Translations under genes and position numbers: made by a program
The notes under the pieces: model-generated
Database searches by the model: none
What the model was told of the DNA's origin: nothing
Seen by the model: only the letters and a program-made list of their open reading frames with translations
Shown here: piece by piece, positions 1-11,963 of the stretch
Layout of the letters: the number at the start of each line of letters is the position of its first letter
Numbering within the stretch: the first letter of the stretch is position 1
From: Physcia stellaris
Taxonomy: Eukaryota; Ascomycota; Lecanoromycetes; Caliciales; Physciaceae
Reading direction: 5' to 3'
DNA: 64,000 nt
NCBI GenBank assembly: GCA_018902385.1
Contig: JABSSW010000023.1
Location: 434,001-498,000 of the forward strand

Positions 1-1787
1 CATTCACAATCTTCGGATCCATCCCCACCCTAGCTGCCGGCAGCTCCCTGTTGCCAAAGTAGGGACTCTGCGCCAAGCCCAATGGCTGACGGTGTGAGGC
101 CGTGGTGCTGCTACTACGAGGCGTCAGCATACCCGCGACACTGCTGCTGCGTGCATGGCTCAGGAGGCCGGGCCCGGCGCCACGGCTCGGGGCGCGGTTA
201 CGGGGCGTTAGTGTCAGGCGTTCCCTGGTGGGAGAGACGCTGTTGGGAGCGTAGAGGGGCCGCTGGGGGGTTGGTTGGTGGAAGCGCAGGCTGTCTAGTT
301 CGCCGTCGGTGCGGGGACGGAAGTCGAAGGGAGAGATGTGGCCCGTGGCTGTTGCGGGGGAGTCTGGGGCGTTGCGGTTTGGGGCGTGGTGGGCTCCGTG
401 AGCGGTCGGTGGAGGGTGGAAGCGCGGCGGTGAGAGGCTGTCCATAGGGAACATCGTGACTTCGGGCTCGTAGTGTAGGGGTCGTCGCGGTGGGAGTTGG
501 GGAGGCGGCATCGCATCGCGACTCCTCATCCTCTGGGATGGTTGCTCGTCGGCTGCTGTGTCGGTCCGCGTTCTCTTTGAGCTAGGGCGAGCTTCTTGGT
601 TGTGCGAGTGTGGCATGTTCAGGGAACGCAAGCTTGAGGATGGCGTCTGCATGATATTAGGTCGTTGCCCGGCTAAAGGAGCTTCCATGTTCAGTGCTTG
701 CAAGTTTGAAGAGGACGTGCGCATGGCATTTGATCGCTGCGCTGCCGATGAAGCTGCAGGATGTCTAGACCGGGTGAGGCTTTCCAAGTCGGCAGCACTG
801 GCTCGAGCAAGCCTCAATGGAGCTTCGAGTCGTTGCGTGGAGGCAGCAGTACGATCCTGCTCGAGTCGCGCATTAATGGACTCGCCGCTGAAGCTAGCGC
901 TGTCGTCAAAGACAGCAGCATTCTGATACGGAAGGCTCTCAGAAGCGCTGATATTTTGATAAGACAAAGTAGCGTCGATTGAGGAAACATCCTGGCCCAG
1001 GCCGCGCAACTGGTCTCTGGCTCCTACGAGCGAACTGTAGGACACAAGTCAGCGGGTTTCTCCCAAGGCATTATTCCCCAAAGTTACCGGTGCAAATCTG
1101 TCACCACATGTCCCAATAATTGCACCTTCCTGGTTCTCTCGGTCCATTGCTCACGATCCTCTTGATCGTGCCGAACTCGTTGCTCGGCCATTTCCTGCTC
1201 AGCTTGACGATTCTTGCGGTAAGCCTCAATAGCAAAGCGAAGGATGGCAACATATTGGAACTACACTATTAGTTCATGGAGACTCTAGGGAATGATGAGA
1301 GCCTACACGCAGACCCGCAGAACTTGGGTCGTCGTCGCTGATGCTCGCCGGAGGGAAGTCGAAGTACGCCCGAGGGATTTGTGTATGGAAGTCGGTAGGG
1401 TTGGTTCCACTGATGGCAAAAAGATACTGCGGTACGTCGTCTCCCTTTGTAGCCTTGCAGAAAGGGCAAGATGCCTTGGGGAGCTGCTCCAACGGATGGA
1501 AAGGTGCACCTGCTGGCGGATGGGATTAGCTCCGGCCAAAGACATTCCACTTCCGTATCTGGTGATTTACCTCCTCCCTCAAGATGTTTAGCACAAACCA
1601 CGTGAGCGCACGCTGTGAGATAGAGTTTCGTGATCCGTCCTTCTGCCTGGTTCGGCTGACGATGCAGGCCAAGGTGACGATCGGGTTCATGGTACACTTC
1701 GGACAGCGTATCGTGACATACACAGCAGCTGAAAACGATATCCTGAGCAGTAATTGGACCCGCGTTTTGCTCTGCATATTGGGGCAT
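1..1787 (-). CDS. RING-finger protein with long Ser/Pro-rich tail (3' end outside window)
   Basis: The model is complement(<1..1034, 1088..1260, 1307..1509, 1571..1787), with introns of 53, 46 and 61 nt and about 542 codons in the window; the stop lies beyond base 1. A RING-type Zn-binding module fills the first ~100 residues: CCVC near residue 21, then TACAHVVCAKH, then CPFC. A charged, probably coiled-coil stretch follows (residues ~140-200, rich in E/R/Q), and then a low-complexity Ser/Pro/Arg tail. RING plus coiled coil plus Ser-rich tail is the layout of Zip3/HEI10-type SUMO or ubiquitin ligases, but I cannot prove that family, so the E3 role is inference. An in-frame ATG 90 nt upstream (1877) exists. 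I prefer 1787 because the upstream stretch looks like leader with splice-like signals. Confidence 0.72.
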
Positions 1788-2088
1788 TGTGCTTAAAAAT
1801 GGAGCTGCAATGTCGGGAGTTGGGTTTTGGCCTGGATGTGGACCCTTACGGGCCAAGCGAGAGCTACAGCATCCCATAGTGGCAACTTACTCGCAGAATA
1901 CGAATGCTGGAGAATGGAGATTTGTTCTACGATGATAAGGGGACAAATAGTTCTTGGACTACTTTTATACATGGTAAACCACGAAAATAGGAATGAAATT
2001 GAGGAAGAAGATGCTTCGTGCGTGCTCTATTTACAGAAGGCTCCAGCACTCCGGATAAAGACAGACGGGAACAACATTCCACTTTCTG
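1788..2088. other. Intergenic, about 300 bp
   Basis: Upstream region of the RING gene and downstream region of the complex I gene. Apart from the alternative upstream ATG at 1877, I see no supported feature. Confidence 0.5.
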
Positions 2089-2828
2089 CTAAGTGAATGT
2101 CCTACAAGGATACCTTGAAGAACTATGTCAGCATTATTTCAAAGTGCCAGCGTGCATTATTCGGCCGAAAAGGTACGCACCCATCTGGATATCCTTCGTA
2201 CCCATCTTCGTCCATGATATACTTCCGTCCACCCTCTGCCGACAATCTACTTGCTCCACTGGGGAAGGGCGGTAGTCCGTCAGCCCCGAATATACTCGAG
2301 ACGCTCTTTTTATCTTTTTCAAACAACGCCGCAAGACCCTTTTCCTCCCCTTCTTGTTTCACCTGCACCAGTTGCTTTGCACCCGCATCTCCAATCTGTA
2401 ACACGTCGTCTCTTGGTTTTGCTGCACTTCCTACGGAGAGTAATCCAACCACATCGGTTTGATTGACGACACTTAGCCGGGGATAGCTACGGCGTATGTC
2501 TCTTCTATAGTATGGATTCTCCGCAATGTCTCCAGCAGGTACTGTGACCGGGTCATCATACGCTTCTGGTGGGTTGGCACCCGGTGGAGGGTTTCGATAT
2601 TGTGGATTCAAAGGTACACCGGATGATCGATCCGGGTCAACTGCAAATAATCTTCTGATCCTGTCCCACACTCCAGTGGATGGTACAGTGTATTTCTGTA
2701 CAATATTAATATGAATGGCTCATGTATGACAAGTTCCAATTCTATGTCCTTCTTACCGCTCTGTATGCTTTGGCTCTAGCAGCTGATGCAAGCTGCCTGG
2801 GAGCTCCAGCAGCAGCATTTGTTGCCAT
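2089..2828 (-). CDS. NADH:ubiquinone oxidoreductase 21.3 kDa-type subunit (NUZM family)
   Basis: Accessory subunit of mitochondrial complex I in the inner membrane. The model is complement(2089..2122, 2181..2695, 2757..2828), 206 aa. Recognisable family blocks are a short Ala-rich N-terminus, the tract TGVWDRIRRLFAVDPDRS, then VPLNPQYRNPPPG, VTVPAGDIAENPYYRRD and YPRLSVVNQTDVVGLLSVGS. The open frame of exon 2 runs on to a TAG at 2123, but splicing the 58-nt intron (GTGCGT...TAG) gives a C-terminus ending YPCRTFT. That matches the YPCRTF-type end I recall for fungal members. The exact subunit name is from memory of the Neurospora family. Intron 1 (61 nt) interrupts codon 24/25. No sign of decay. 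Confidence 0.8.
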
Positions 2829-3527
2829 CCTTTAAGATATTCCACTAGTATGACGGGTGGATCAGTAACTCAACCTCGTGAAACGAGGGTATTGGCATAT
2901 GTCCATCATACCAAAAACAGACACCCCCACTCGTTCTTCAAGAAAGTCTCCTTGGTAGGAATGTCTTTGTTTGATGTTCACTACGATAGTTATCAAGCAA
3001 GTCCCTCAAGTGGTGATACACAATGCTCGGCTGCACGACCCGATATGCCGGCTTGGCATCGATTGGAGATCTAAGCTACCTCAGCTCGCTTAGGAATCCA
3101 GGATCAATCAAGAAGCAATCTCCAAATGGTATATCAGAAGCATCTTACCGGCCTAAAACTAAAATACCGCTTATGTTGGAATATGAGTTATCTCGACAAG
3201 AGCACATTGGCAAGATCGAATTACGAATTGTAGAGTATCAGATCAAGAGACGTCAAACTTGGAACGTGACAGTCTCCATCGGCTCAGTCTCTCAGGCTTG
3301 CTTGCGTATTATTATTACCTACTGAGACGGAACGTTTTTAACCATAGCGTCGATCAAGGCTAAAGGCTAGTGATCTTACTAATACATCTTGTGCCCATCC
3401 ACATTCATTTCATCTTTGTCTTACACCAATCGTTGTCACTGGCGATAGCGATCTTCAAAGCCTTCGCGTCGAAGAACAAATAACATCAGACTTCAAAGCC
3501 TATGCCAAGACTTTGATCCTCGCTCAC

Positions 3528-3743
3528 ATGTATGATTGGCTTACGAAGACACTGACTGATGTCCTAGGGTCAGAGCTGCGAAGGTGCGTGTACGAGTACT
3601 GTACTGAGAAAGGATCAACCGACCCACTATCTACAAAGTTCCCGAGGCTCCATGGTCCAGCATACTACTTGAATTGTATTGCATTCACTCAAGCAAGACA
3701 GCCGAGTTCACGTTTAGCGACTCAAATAAGATCTGGCCTTTAG
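3528..3743 (+). pseudogene. Possible F-box-like gene fragment
   Basis: A frame open from about 3345 to 3743, with its first ATG at 3528, contains a segment like VLGSELRRCVYEYC. This resembles the 'LPxELRxxIYxxxL' opening helix of fungal F-box-like/2EXR-type proteins (compare the gene at 22865). No full domain, signal peptide or convincing splice partners could be found on either side, so it may be a relic, an exon of a gene I failed to assemble, or chance. Codon use gives no decisive help. Confidence 0.22.
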
Positions 3744-4483
3744 CGAGTACGAGTAGTACTTACGTCCAGTCACGTTAGCCCCACACGGCACCAGACGGTG
3801 AAGTCGAGGGTTCCAGTAGACAGGATGTACCCTTAGAAGGGAATAATACTTCTAGGCCTCAACTCCGACACTAATGATAAGACACCTCGTCGAAGTACCG
3901 TCCTCGCTCTTTTTATATGTTTTGTCCTTCAGGTTCTCCATAAACTAATTTTTATTATACAATCACTATTAATGAACTCATCATATTAGAATCCACAGCT
4001 TTCCACACATACCAATTGCCAAATCAGCTACCAAGGGGGCAGCTCGCCCGGTTTATCACTATCCCATTGCTGGTGCTCAAGTTTTGGATACACCGACAGA
4101 TTTACGATTACCCAAGTTAGGAAAATATTCCTTATTATGTCATTTTCGTACAATCTTCATATCCTTTGCGCCAAACACGGGTACGCGTCTTGTCCTATTG
4201 GGTGTATTGCTGGCGATGCATCGGAGGAGGGATCGCACCACACCAGACCGTGGGATAGGATTGTCAATCGCCGATGATTCTCCAACCAATTAATGCAAAG
4301 ACTTGATTCGAACCGTACATTCGATTACCTGCTCACACATACCATACCTTTTCCCCGCACCAGGTTATATCTCGTCCATGCCTTGTCCATTTAGCAGACC
4401 TCGGACATATCCGCTGAACATGAGCGTTGTACTGTGCGAAAGGGGTAGAGTAACCTCACCCACTTGACCCATCCTCCCCCTTG

Positions 4484-4493
4484 TGATATAATC
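4484..4493 (+). promoter_or_regulatory. TATA-like element before the P450
   Basis: TGATATAATC lies about 40-50 bp upstream of the P450 ATG at 4534, in a C-rich stretch. It is placed as a core promoter element by position only. Confidence 0.3.
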
Positions 4494-4533
4494 CACTCAC
4501 GACGGGGACGACGGAGACAGTGATGAATCAGAT

Positions 4534-6214
4534 ATGACAAAGGTCCAGATCGCAGTCGCGCTCCTTGCGCTCACGGTATTTCTCCTCTTGAAGCTACGCA
4601 CCATCGGCTGTAGGGGCGAAGACTTTCCACCAGGCCCAAAGACAACTCCCTTTCTAGGGAATGTGTTGGACTTCCCTACCAGCTTTCCTCATGTAAAGTT
4701 AGTCGGTGTCATGCCCATAACATATTGTATCTTACACTCTCAGGTTCACCGAATGGGCTCAGCAGTATGGCGACGTCTACTCTCTCAAGATTTTCAATCG
4801 AACTGCCGTCGTCGTCTCTTCCGCTGCAGCTGTCAAACACATCCTCGACGCTAACGGGCCCCGTACCGGGAATCGCCCTTATTCAACTCCGGTCCAACGA
4901 GTCACCAAGGGCTTTCTGATGGTTCTCGAAGACATGAGTACTCCCGTCTGGAAACATGCTCGAAAAGCAATTCACCCTTTTCTCACAAAGGACAGTTTGG
5001 AGAAACACCTGCGGACGCAGCAGCTCGAATACTCGCAATTTATGCACGACCTTCTAGAGGACCCCAAGAATGTATTCGAGCATGTCTGTCGGACGATGGC
5101 TTCTATCATGATCACCTTGCTTTATGGCTCCAGGGTCCCTAAGTACCACAAATCCCAGGCACAGACTTACTTCAATGGGGTCAAACTCCTCAACCAACTC
5201 ACTGATCCTGGAGCTCACCCGCCTGTCGATCTGTTCTGGCCACTGCGGTACATCCCAAAACGCTGGGCGTATTGGAAACGACTCGCCGACGTCACGCGCG
5301 GAATGCGGGAGGAGCTTCATGGCTCTCTGCACGCGCAATGCGAGCGAGCAATCAAAGACGATAAGCAGACCGGATGTTACCTGGAGTACCTGATATTGAA
5401 CCAGGAGAAATTCGGCATGGCCCGAGAAGAGATTACTGGAATGGGTGCATTGATGATGGATGCCGGAGTAGAAACGACCACTTCTTTCCTTCAATCCTTT
5501 ATCCTGGCGTTGATGAACAACCTTGATGCCCAGGAGAAGGGGCAAAAAGAGATTGATAAGGTTATTGGCACTGACCGATGGCCGACATTAGACGACTATG
5601 ATAACCTCCCCTACATTCGTGCCTTCGTAGAGGAGGTCTTTCGAATAAGGCCGGTTCTACCTATCGCACTTCCGCATGTGAGCACGAAGGTAGTGTATTA
5701 TAAAGACTATCGGATTCCAGAGGACTCTTTGATCTTCATGAACATATATGGCATCTTCCATGACCCCGAACTGTACCAAGATCCGGAGATATTCGATCCT
5801 GAGCGGTTTCTTAGGACGCCTTTCGGCGTCAAAGAGGGAGTCGATACAACAGGATATCGGAATAATTTGGCGTTTGGAGCCGGATTGAGAATTTGTCAAG
5901 GGGAGTCAATGGCTCGTCGAAGCATTGCTCTAAATGCGATGTATCTGCTTTGGGCGTTTGATTTTAAGAAAGACGGTTCCGGGACGGGAGGCCAAGATAT
6001 TGATTCCTACGCCAAGGTGAGCGGCTTGTCCGATATTGCTGCTTCCATGATCAAGGCTAATGAATCTGTTCGATCACCATAGCCTGGAGTAGAGCTTGCT
6101 CCAAAGCCTTTTACGTGCGACGCTACGCCTCGGTCTGGGGCGAAAGCACGGATGATTAGGGATAGATATGCAAAGGCATTCCCTGCCGGAACAGACGATG
6201 CGAACAGAATCTAG
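4534..6214 (+). CDS. Cytochrome P450 monooxygenase
   Basis: Exons 4534..4697, 4744..6016 and 6083..6214 give 522 aa. Haem-thiolate monooxygenase, anchored in the ER by the N-terminal hydrophobic helix (residues ~5-20), followed by a Pro-rich hinge with PPGP. Diagnostic motifs: I-helix AGVETTTS, K-helix ExxR in EEVFRIRP, DPERF, and the haem loop FGAGLRICQGE with the axial Cys at about residue 439. The frame of exon 2 appears to stop at 6082. That TAG is the acceptor of a 66-nt intron (GTGAGC donor, GCTAATGA branch site), and exon 3 restores the usual P450 tail beginning PGVELAPKPFTC. The sequence resembles CYPs of fungal secondary or xenobiotic metabolism, but the substrate is unknown and no backbone enzyme sits nearby. 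Confidence 0.93.
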
Positions 6215-7316
6215 GCAAAGGAAGGTTTATGATGATGTTTGTTGGCGCTTTTTGATCTTAGACGTCTTCTATTAGCCATTCGCTATCGTTGCATAATCGT
6301 TGGATACACAATATGGAAATCGTACCACTGATCCATTACTGAATTATAGCTGGCTAATACCATGGCTTTCTGCTTAAGATCAATAATTTCCGGGAATATA
6401 TTCCAACTGAAGTAGGGGAGGTAGTTGAATTAGGCCGAAGTCGCCTGATGAGCTTGGGAGCATGTCGAAGACCGAGCCCGCTTGAAAATTCATCTGAGGG
6501 GAATATTTGGTGGGTAAATTTGCTCTCGATGTCGATCTCGACAAGCTGAGGGTGGATGAGATAGAGGAGTAGAAGGCGGAGAGCCAGACTGTATGGCCAG
6601 TGACGTCTTCGAGTACTCTGGCATGCCCCAAGCTTAATGAATATTTGGGGCACGAGGAGAAGAGAGCCTGGGAGGGAGCCGGAATTGAATTGTCAGCCTG
6701 GGAAGAGGTCAGTAGCAGCCACAACCGGTGATTCATCGGGCATGCCGATGAGATTCCTCATTTTCGCAAGGGAGGAGGCAGCGGCATGATGTGCCTGTTT
6801 CTGTCTGCCAACATTATCAATGCAATGCAGGCGAACGATGATCACTGTCGTTGATCTTTAGCAGGGTTAGGGCACAGGATTTTGTGTCCGAAAACAAGGG
6901 ATGGGAAGCAGAATTTAAGGAGGGAGTGACAACAGGCGTTCCCAGACTTAGATCTGTATGTGACAATCAAAGAACTAAATTAGAACACTTCAGTCTTGAA
7001 GCTTGTCGGGATCGAATGAAAAGGCTACCACCATGCTGAGGTTAGTCGTTAGTCAATTAATCGGTTGGATACCTTCATTCAAAGAGGAGAGACTACCAAT
7101 GCAAATGGACATGCTAATACCGCACATGAGGTCTTGTGACACACCACTTGATGGTTCCCATGACGGATCGCGACATTGTCAAGTTGCTCAACATAATATT
7201 CGTGAGTTCGGCATGTCCTACATGAATTGAAAACGAAACCGCTTTTACGTCTTGTCAATCCCGTTGCATTGGGGATGAGCATATCGTCAGTTTTGATGAT
7301 CAGGGCCTTTTTCGTC
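6215..7316. other. Intergenic between convergent genes
   Basis: 1.1 kb between the 3' ends of the P450 and the peroxiredoxin gene. Open frames here (for example 6380-6736 minus) have no recognisable motif; I see nothing else. Confidence 0.5.
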
Positions 7317-8220
7317 TCAAGCCGGCACCGGCGTTCCATCAAGTTTTTGAGCAGAATCAGCGACTTGGGCAGCAACTTCGGCTTGCGCGACGTCTTCTCC
7401 AGAAGGACCGTCTTCCGCCTCCTGGGCGCTCGTCTTGCCCTCTTCAATCTCCTGCTCTACCTTGGAGCCCTGTGGCTTGTCGCCAATTTCCGTACTCGCT
7501 CCTCCGGCAGGCGCGGGCTCATCCCCAGTCAATCTTTTGACCACTTCCACGGTCGCCGCAGGGCCCTAGATGGTCATTCAGCATCTTACGTCTTTTCAAG
7601 AAAAGATTCTCTACCAATACTTACTCCGGCTTCGGCGGCCAAGATCTTACCATCCTTGTCAACGACAAAGACACCTCTCGTGGTCCCTTTCGGCGCCTTC
7701 TTCATCCCGATCGCAGCGATCAAAGTCGCTGCAGGATCACAAAGAAGGGGGTAGGGCAAGTTCTGCTTAGTCTTGAAAGTAGTGTTCGACTTTGGCGAGT
7801 CGGTGGAAAGACCATATATAGATAGCCCAGTCGCGGTCAATTGCGAGTACCCATCTCTAAAGAGACAAGCTTGCGTGGTACCTACATAATTTATCTAGTT
7901 CAACAAACACGAAGAAATGGATTTGATGAATACAAGGACTTACAGCCGGGTGTGGAAGCTTTCGGGTAGGTGAACAGCACAACGCCTGTCTGGCTGTCCT
8001 CGACAAGCTTCTTGAGAGTCGTCTTTTCTCCATCATTGGTTTCGATCTCGCCGCCGAAATCTTCCAGGTTGATGACATCGCCGACAGCGACGGTACTTTT
8101 GGCGGCAGAGGACCCATTGGCCTTGGATGAAGAAGATGAATTGAGAGAATTGGCTTTCTTAGGAGCTGGAGGGTGTGCAGCTGGCGCCGGCGCTTCCTTT
8201 CGCTTGCGTAATTCTACCAT
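7317..8220 (-). CDS. Nuclear PrxQ/BCP-type thiol peroxidase (Dot5-like)
   Basis: The model is complement(7317..7565, 7625..7881, 7944..8220), 260 aa. Reduces hydroperoxides with thioredoxin as partner. The AhpC/TSA fold is visible: peroxidatic Cys93 and resolving Cys98 in TPGCTTQACLFRD, which is split by intron 1 inside the Cys93 codon. FTYPKAS precedes it, and LSTDSPKSN and LPYPLLCDP follow. The Lys/Arg- and Ser-rich N-terminus (KRKEAPAPA..., PPAPKKA) fits nuclear localisation as in yeast Dot5. The acidic/Ala-rich C-terminal tail of ~70 residues extends past the usual fold end. Introns are 62 and 59 nt with good GTAAGT donors. An upstream in-frame ATG would add 10 residues; MVELRKRK is preferred. 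Confidence 0.9.
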
Positions 8221-8789
8221 TTTTATGAATGTGGAATAGGAGACGAGCAAATAGGGTTGGCTGTGAAGGTTTCAGAGGAAGGGGAAAAGGAGAGGAAGGT
8301 TGGTTAGAAATTGAAGTCTACATGTGGGCTCGATATGTCACCACTGTTAGGTACCTGGATTCACTTTCTAAGGGGCCTCCTCGTCTAGCAATGAGGGGAA
8401 CAATTTGCAGATCGAAGCCCACAGACTTGGTTCTCGACCGCCACCAACTGCGGCTTCCCGAGCCTAGGGCTCCCGATATCCAGGCTCGCCAAGCCTTCTC
8501 CAATATCAGTTGTCTCGGAGGTTGAAACGTGATCCGACAAGGAGGAGAGAAAAGAAGGGTGACATCTTTGTGACGGTCAATCCTATCCGAGTATCAAATG
8601 AATCATACTTGAGTCGTCGACGTTAATCATCCCATTGTAGCAATTTAGCTGGCCTGCAATATTCTCGCGACCTTGCATGATCCAGGCCCTTTCGGCGGTA
8701 GTGCGTGAATCGTAGTCTCTACTATTTCACATGGAACAAAGGATAATCACATCTGAAGAACGAAGTTCGAGGTCTGTGATACACTGATT
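8221..8789. other. Intergenic, peroxiredoxin promoter
   Basis: 570 bp separating the peroxiredoxin start from the MFS stop. Nothing beyond short open frames seen. Confidence 0.5.
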
Positions 8790-10810
8790 CTAATCCTCGC
8801 TACTTGTCTCCCCAGCAGCTGGTGGCTTTGGTAGGATGGGTGCGAACTTCGATTTTTCGCGAATTTTGTGCCCATATCGGTAGAAGACAATGGGTATGGG
8901 AACCAGCAAAGCTGCGACGCACCCAAGTAGTGTACCTGACCAGTTCACTCCAATCGCATCGAACATGTACATGGAGAAAAGTGGGAAAACAGCACCGGCA
9001 ATGGAACGAAGAAAAGTGTTGGCCGCAATGGCAGAAGCAGCGCTGTCAGACCATCAGTCACATGATTTGCGGAATCCTTCAAGGACAGGTAAGACTTACA
9101 ACATGAGATAAGCATCCACCAAGTAATTGAGCGCTTGCAAAAATATGGCAAGTAGCCCGAATCCAGTAAAGAGACCTTTGCCAGAAAGTCAATCAGCTTC
9201 TTCCATGTGCCTGCAAGATTCGAATCGACGAATGCTTACCAGAAAGGGTGGGCGCTATCCAATGTATGTCGCTCCTATACCCAGACCATCCAAACCAGAA
9301 CAACCCGAGGGCAAATGCGACTCCACCTATAATAACAGGTGGCAGACGCCATTCTGGAACGGGTATGCCATTATTTGCCTCCAGTTTCCGATTGTAAGCA
9401 GGTTGTGTGGCCGCAATATATACACCAGCAAGGATCATGCCAAGCACCATTCCAAAGTAAGGAAGGCCACCCACACCAGGATTCATACCATGAATCCGCT
9501 GAAACACAATGGGATAAGCTGTCAAGAACAAGTAGAGCAAGCCGTATATGAAAGCCATATAGATACTGAGGAGCAGAACAATGGGCTCAGTGACAAGGAT
9601 TCGGAGAGGTCGACTGAAGTTCTTCGTGACAAGCTCTCGGAAGTCGACCTCGATCTCCTCCTGCTTGGCGTGAATGCCCCAGTTACTGGTTCGACGACGT
9701 AACTCAGCAGCCTTTTCAACAAGGACCACAGGAGGGTATGTCTCTTGGAGGAATATGAGATCAAGCCCAAAGGCCAAGAAGCCCATGATCGCTACTAAAT
9801 ACTCGGTCCACCGCCATCCCAAGCTAGGATTCATGATTATAAAGCCTCCAATAAAGGGAGCGAAAAGGGGTCCGGTGAAAACGGTCATGGAGAAAACGGT
9901 GATAGCGAGGCCACGCGTTCGATTGCCGAACATCTGAAGTAGTTTCAGCTTAGAGTAATTATAGAGGGTCGCAACTGTATTTTACTTACATCAGAGAAAA
10001 TCGCGGCTACAACAGCAAGCGGGCAAGAGCCGAAGACACCGCCAAAGAAGCGACATATCAAAACCGTTTGCAGGTCCTTCCCTACTGCGACAGCTATTTG
10101 AAAGACAGAGAAACCAAACATCGCGATAAGTAGAGGGAGTTTCCTGCCTCTCAGTTCTGATAGTGGGGCCCAAAGTATTGGGCCTGTCGCAAAACCAAGT
10201 ACGTACAACGATAATCCTAGCAGGCCGACTTCTGTTGATACCCCGAAAGCAGCTGCAACTTGAATGGTCGCTGCGGAGAATATGCTACTTGCGAATGCCG
10301 ATACCAAGGTTGTATATCCTAAAATAACGCCCAGAAGGACCCTGCTCATGAATAAGCACGTGTGGCTTAGCAAAAAGTCTGGCCTGGTACCCACTTCTTC
10401 TTCATGGGCCAGTTCTGTGGATGCAGCGGGTCATCTGGGCCATCAAATTCGACGACATATTCTTCTTGCCCCGGCAGCGGCGGTGGGTAGGGTTTACCAG
10501 CACCGAAGCCGGGCAACGGTTTTCTTGACTCTCGAGACTTGAGACTTCTTCCTACAGTACCACTGTGTTGACTCCGCTGGGTTTCGATTCGACTCAGGGC
10601 GGTCGGATGTCTTTCGAGGTCTCGCTGAGTGTTCACCCTCGACATTCGCATCTCCTCTCGAATGACAGAGGATGCGGATGAGGAGGACGAAGTGCCAGAC
10701 GAGACTGTTTCTGCTCTTCGCAGTTGATCATCTTCGGTTTTGGCGACAGGAAACCTCGAAGGGCTTGCATCTCGCTCTGCCTTCTCAAGATCACGATCAA
10801 CAATATCCAT
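8790..10810 (-). CDS. MFS drug/polyamine:H+ antiporter (DHA1, Tpo-like)
   Basis: The model is complement(8790..9042, 9100..9175, 9240..9933, 9990..10341, 10395..10810), 596 aa, introns 53-64 nt. A 12-TM proton antiporter expected in the plasma membrane. A ~140-residue Ser/Arg-rich cytosolic N-terminus ends in the DHA1 signature PLHPQNWPMKKK. TM1 begins VLLGVILGYTTLVSAF. Loop 2-3 carries PLSELRGRKLPL (motif A type). The second half opens with GWRWTEY and ETYPPVVLVEKAAELRR, typical of polyamine/fluconazole-type DHA1 carriers. The final exon adds the last TM and a short Pro-rich tail. The exon 1 donor must be GTGGGT, not the nearby GTACCA, to keep frame. Substrate cannot be told from sequence. 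Confidence 0.92.
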
Positions 10811-11963
10811 GGTGAGCAATTGGTAGGAAGACTGGAAGGAAGGTCCACATCTGACAGTTGCGGAGGCAGGGCGGCTTAAAAGTCCTACGGTTATTCGGTG
10901 GTAATAAGCCGTCAATTGCTAGAGTCAGCGCCGGGGTGAGTAGTCCTGCACGCCGCTGATAAATGACGCCTCCACGAAAAACTCTAATCTCGGTGCGCCG
11001 GCCCAAGTGCCGATTTCAAAATGCTTCCTGAAACGATGGTGAGAATTCTCAGACAGTCTTGGGTATTTCATTGATTGTGCACGGCAGCTGTTGACGGTAG
11101 CAGTGAGTATAAATGATACTAGTAATATATAGACATAAGCATTGGGAGGGCAATCGGATGATGACGAATGGACGTCATCGCAGATCATTCGGCATCTTTT
11201 GTGCAGGACCTTTTCAGTCGACCTTAGACGGGAGTGGGGATGGTGGCATCTTTCTAGCGGGGGTGGTGGAAGGGCTTGGCGAAGCTTATGTGACGCCAAA
11301 TCTGCTGGAGCATCCTGGAGCCTCGCTGTGGATTGCCTTCAGGATATTGTTGTTGAATCCATTCTGCAGAAGAAATCTCTAGATTTCTTGTCCGGATGTG
11401 GAACCCGATTCCCCCATAGATCTTCGGAAAGGATGAAGAGTGTCTCACGCCTTAGATATTATTCGATATTGTATGCCAATTGATCGATTGCAACTACATG
11501 CTGAGCATACATGGCCCGTTCTTCGTCAATCACCTTTACCGGGGCCCCTTTCCCACTGGGATATGAACATTGTCCATCTGACAGCCTGACCATTTTCCCC
11601 TACCTCCTCAATCCAGCAAAAGCTATCTATCACGACACGCTGCGCGACTACTGAGGTCACATCCCGCTCTGTGTCGTACGTGAGCCTTCACTTTCACCAG
11701 CAGAGCCTCAAGATCTGGAATCAGATTCTTTCCCTCACTCCGCCCCTGCGGTATCCTGGAACATCAAGAACGCCATCGCTGATGCCGAGGGTATGATAAT
11801 GCCGCTAAATCCAATAACACATAATGGGATGGTTGATCTCCTTGGAAGCTGAAGCCCGTGCGCACTCGATGAGCACGCATCGCACTTTACCATGCTGACG
11901 CACCGGTATGCACGCTGTCGTGACGAGAGCAGCAGGCTCCGTGTTCAGCGTCCTGCTTCCATC
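10811..11963. other. Intergenic, MFS promoter
   Basis: 1.15 kb between the MFS start and the end of the Pbp1 gene. Overlapping open frames on both strands at 10925-11483 show no family signature; no RNA gene seen. Confidence 0.5.

Larger units (their letters stand above)
2829..4533. other. Long intergenic region with one gene-like fragment
   Basis: 1.7 kb between the complex I gene and the P450. The only coding-like signal is the fragment described at 3528-3743. Other short open frames lack family signatures. A TATA-like element is listed separately near 4484. Confidence 0.5.

Noticed and set aside
4304-4314. tRNA B-box-like word (GGTTCGAATC on the minus strand)
   Set aside because: No matching A box or cloverleaf could be folded around it.
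4534-10810. Secondary-metabolite cluster (P450 plus MFS transporter)
   Set aside because: The two are separated by a peroxiredoxin and there is no PKS, NRPS, terpene cyclase, pathway regulator or other tailoring enzyme.
10925-11483. Overlapping open frames on both strands upstream of the MFS gene
   Set aside because: No family signature and mutually overlapping; treated as intergenic.
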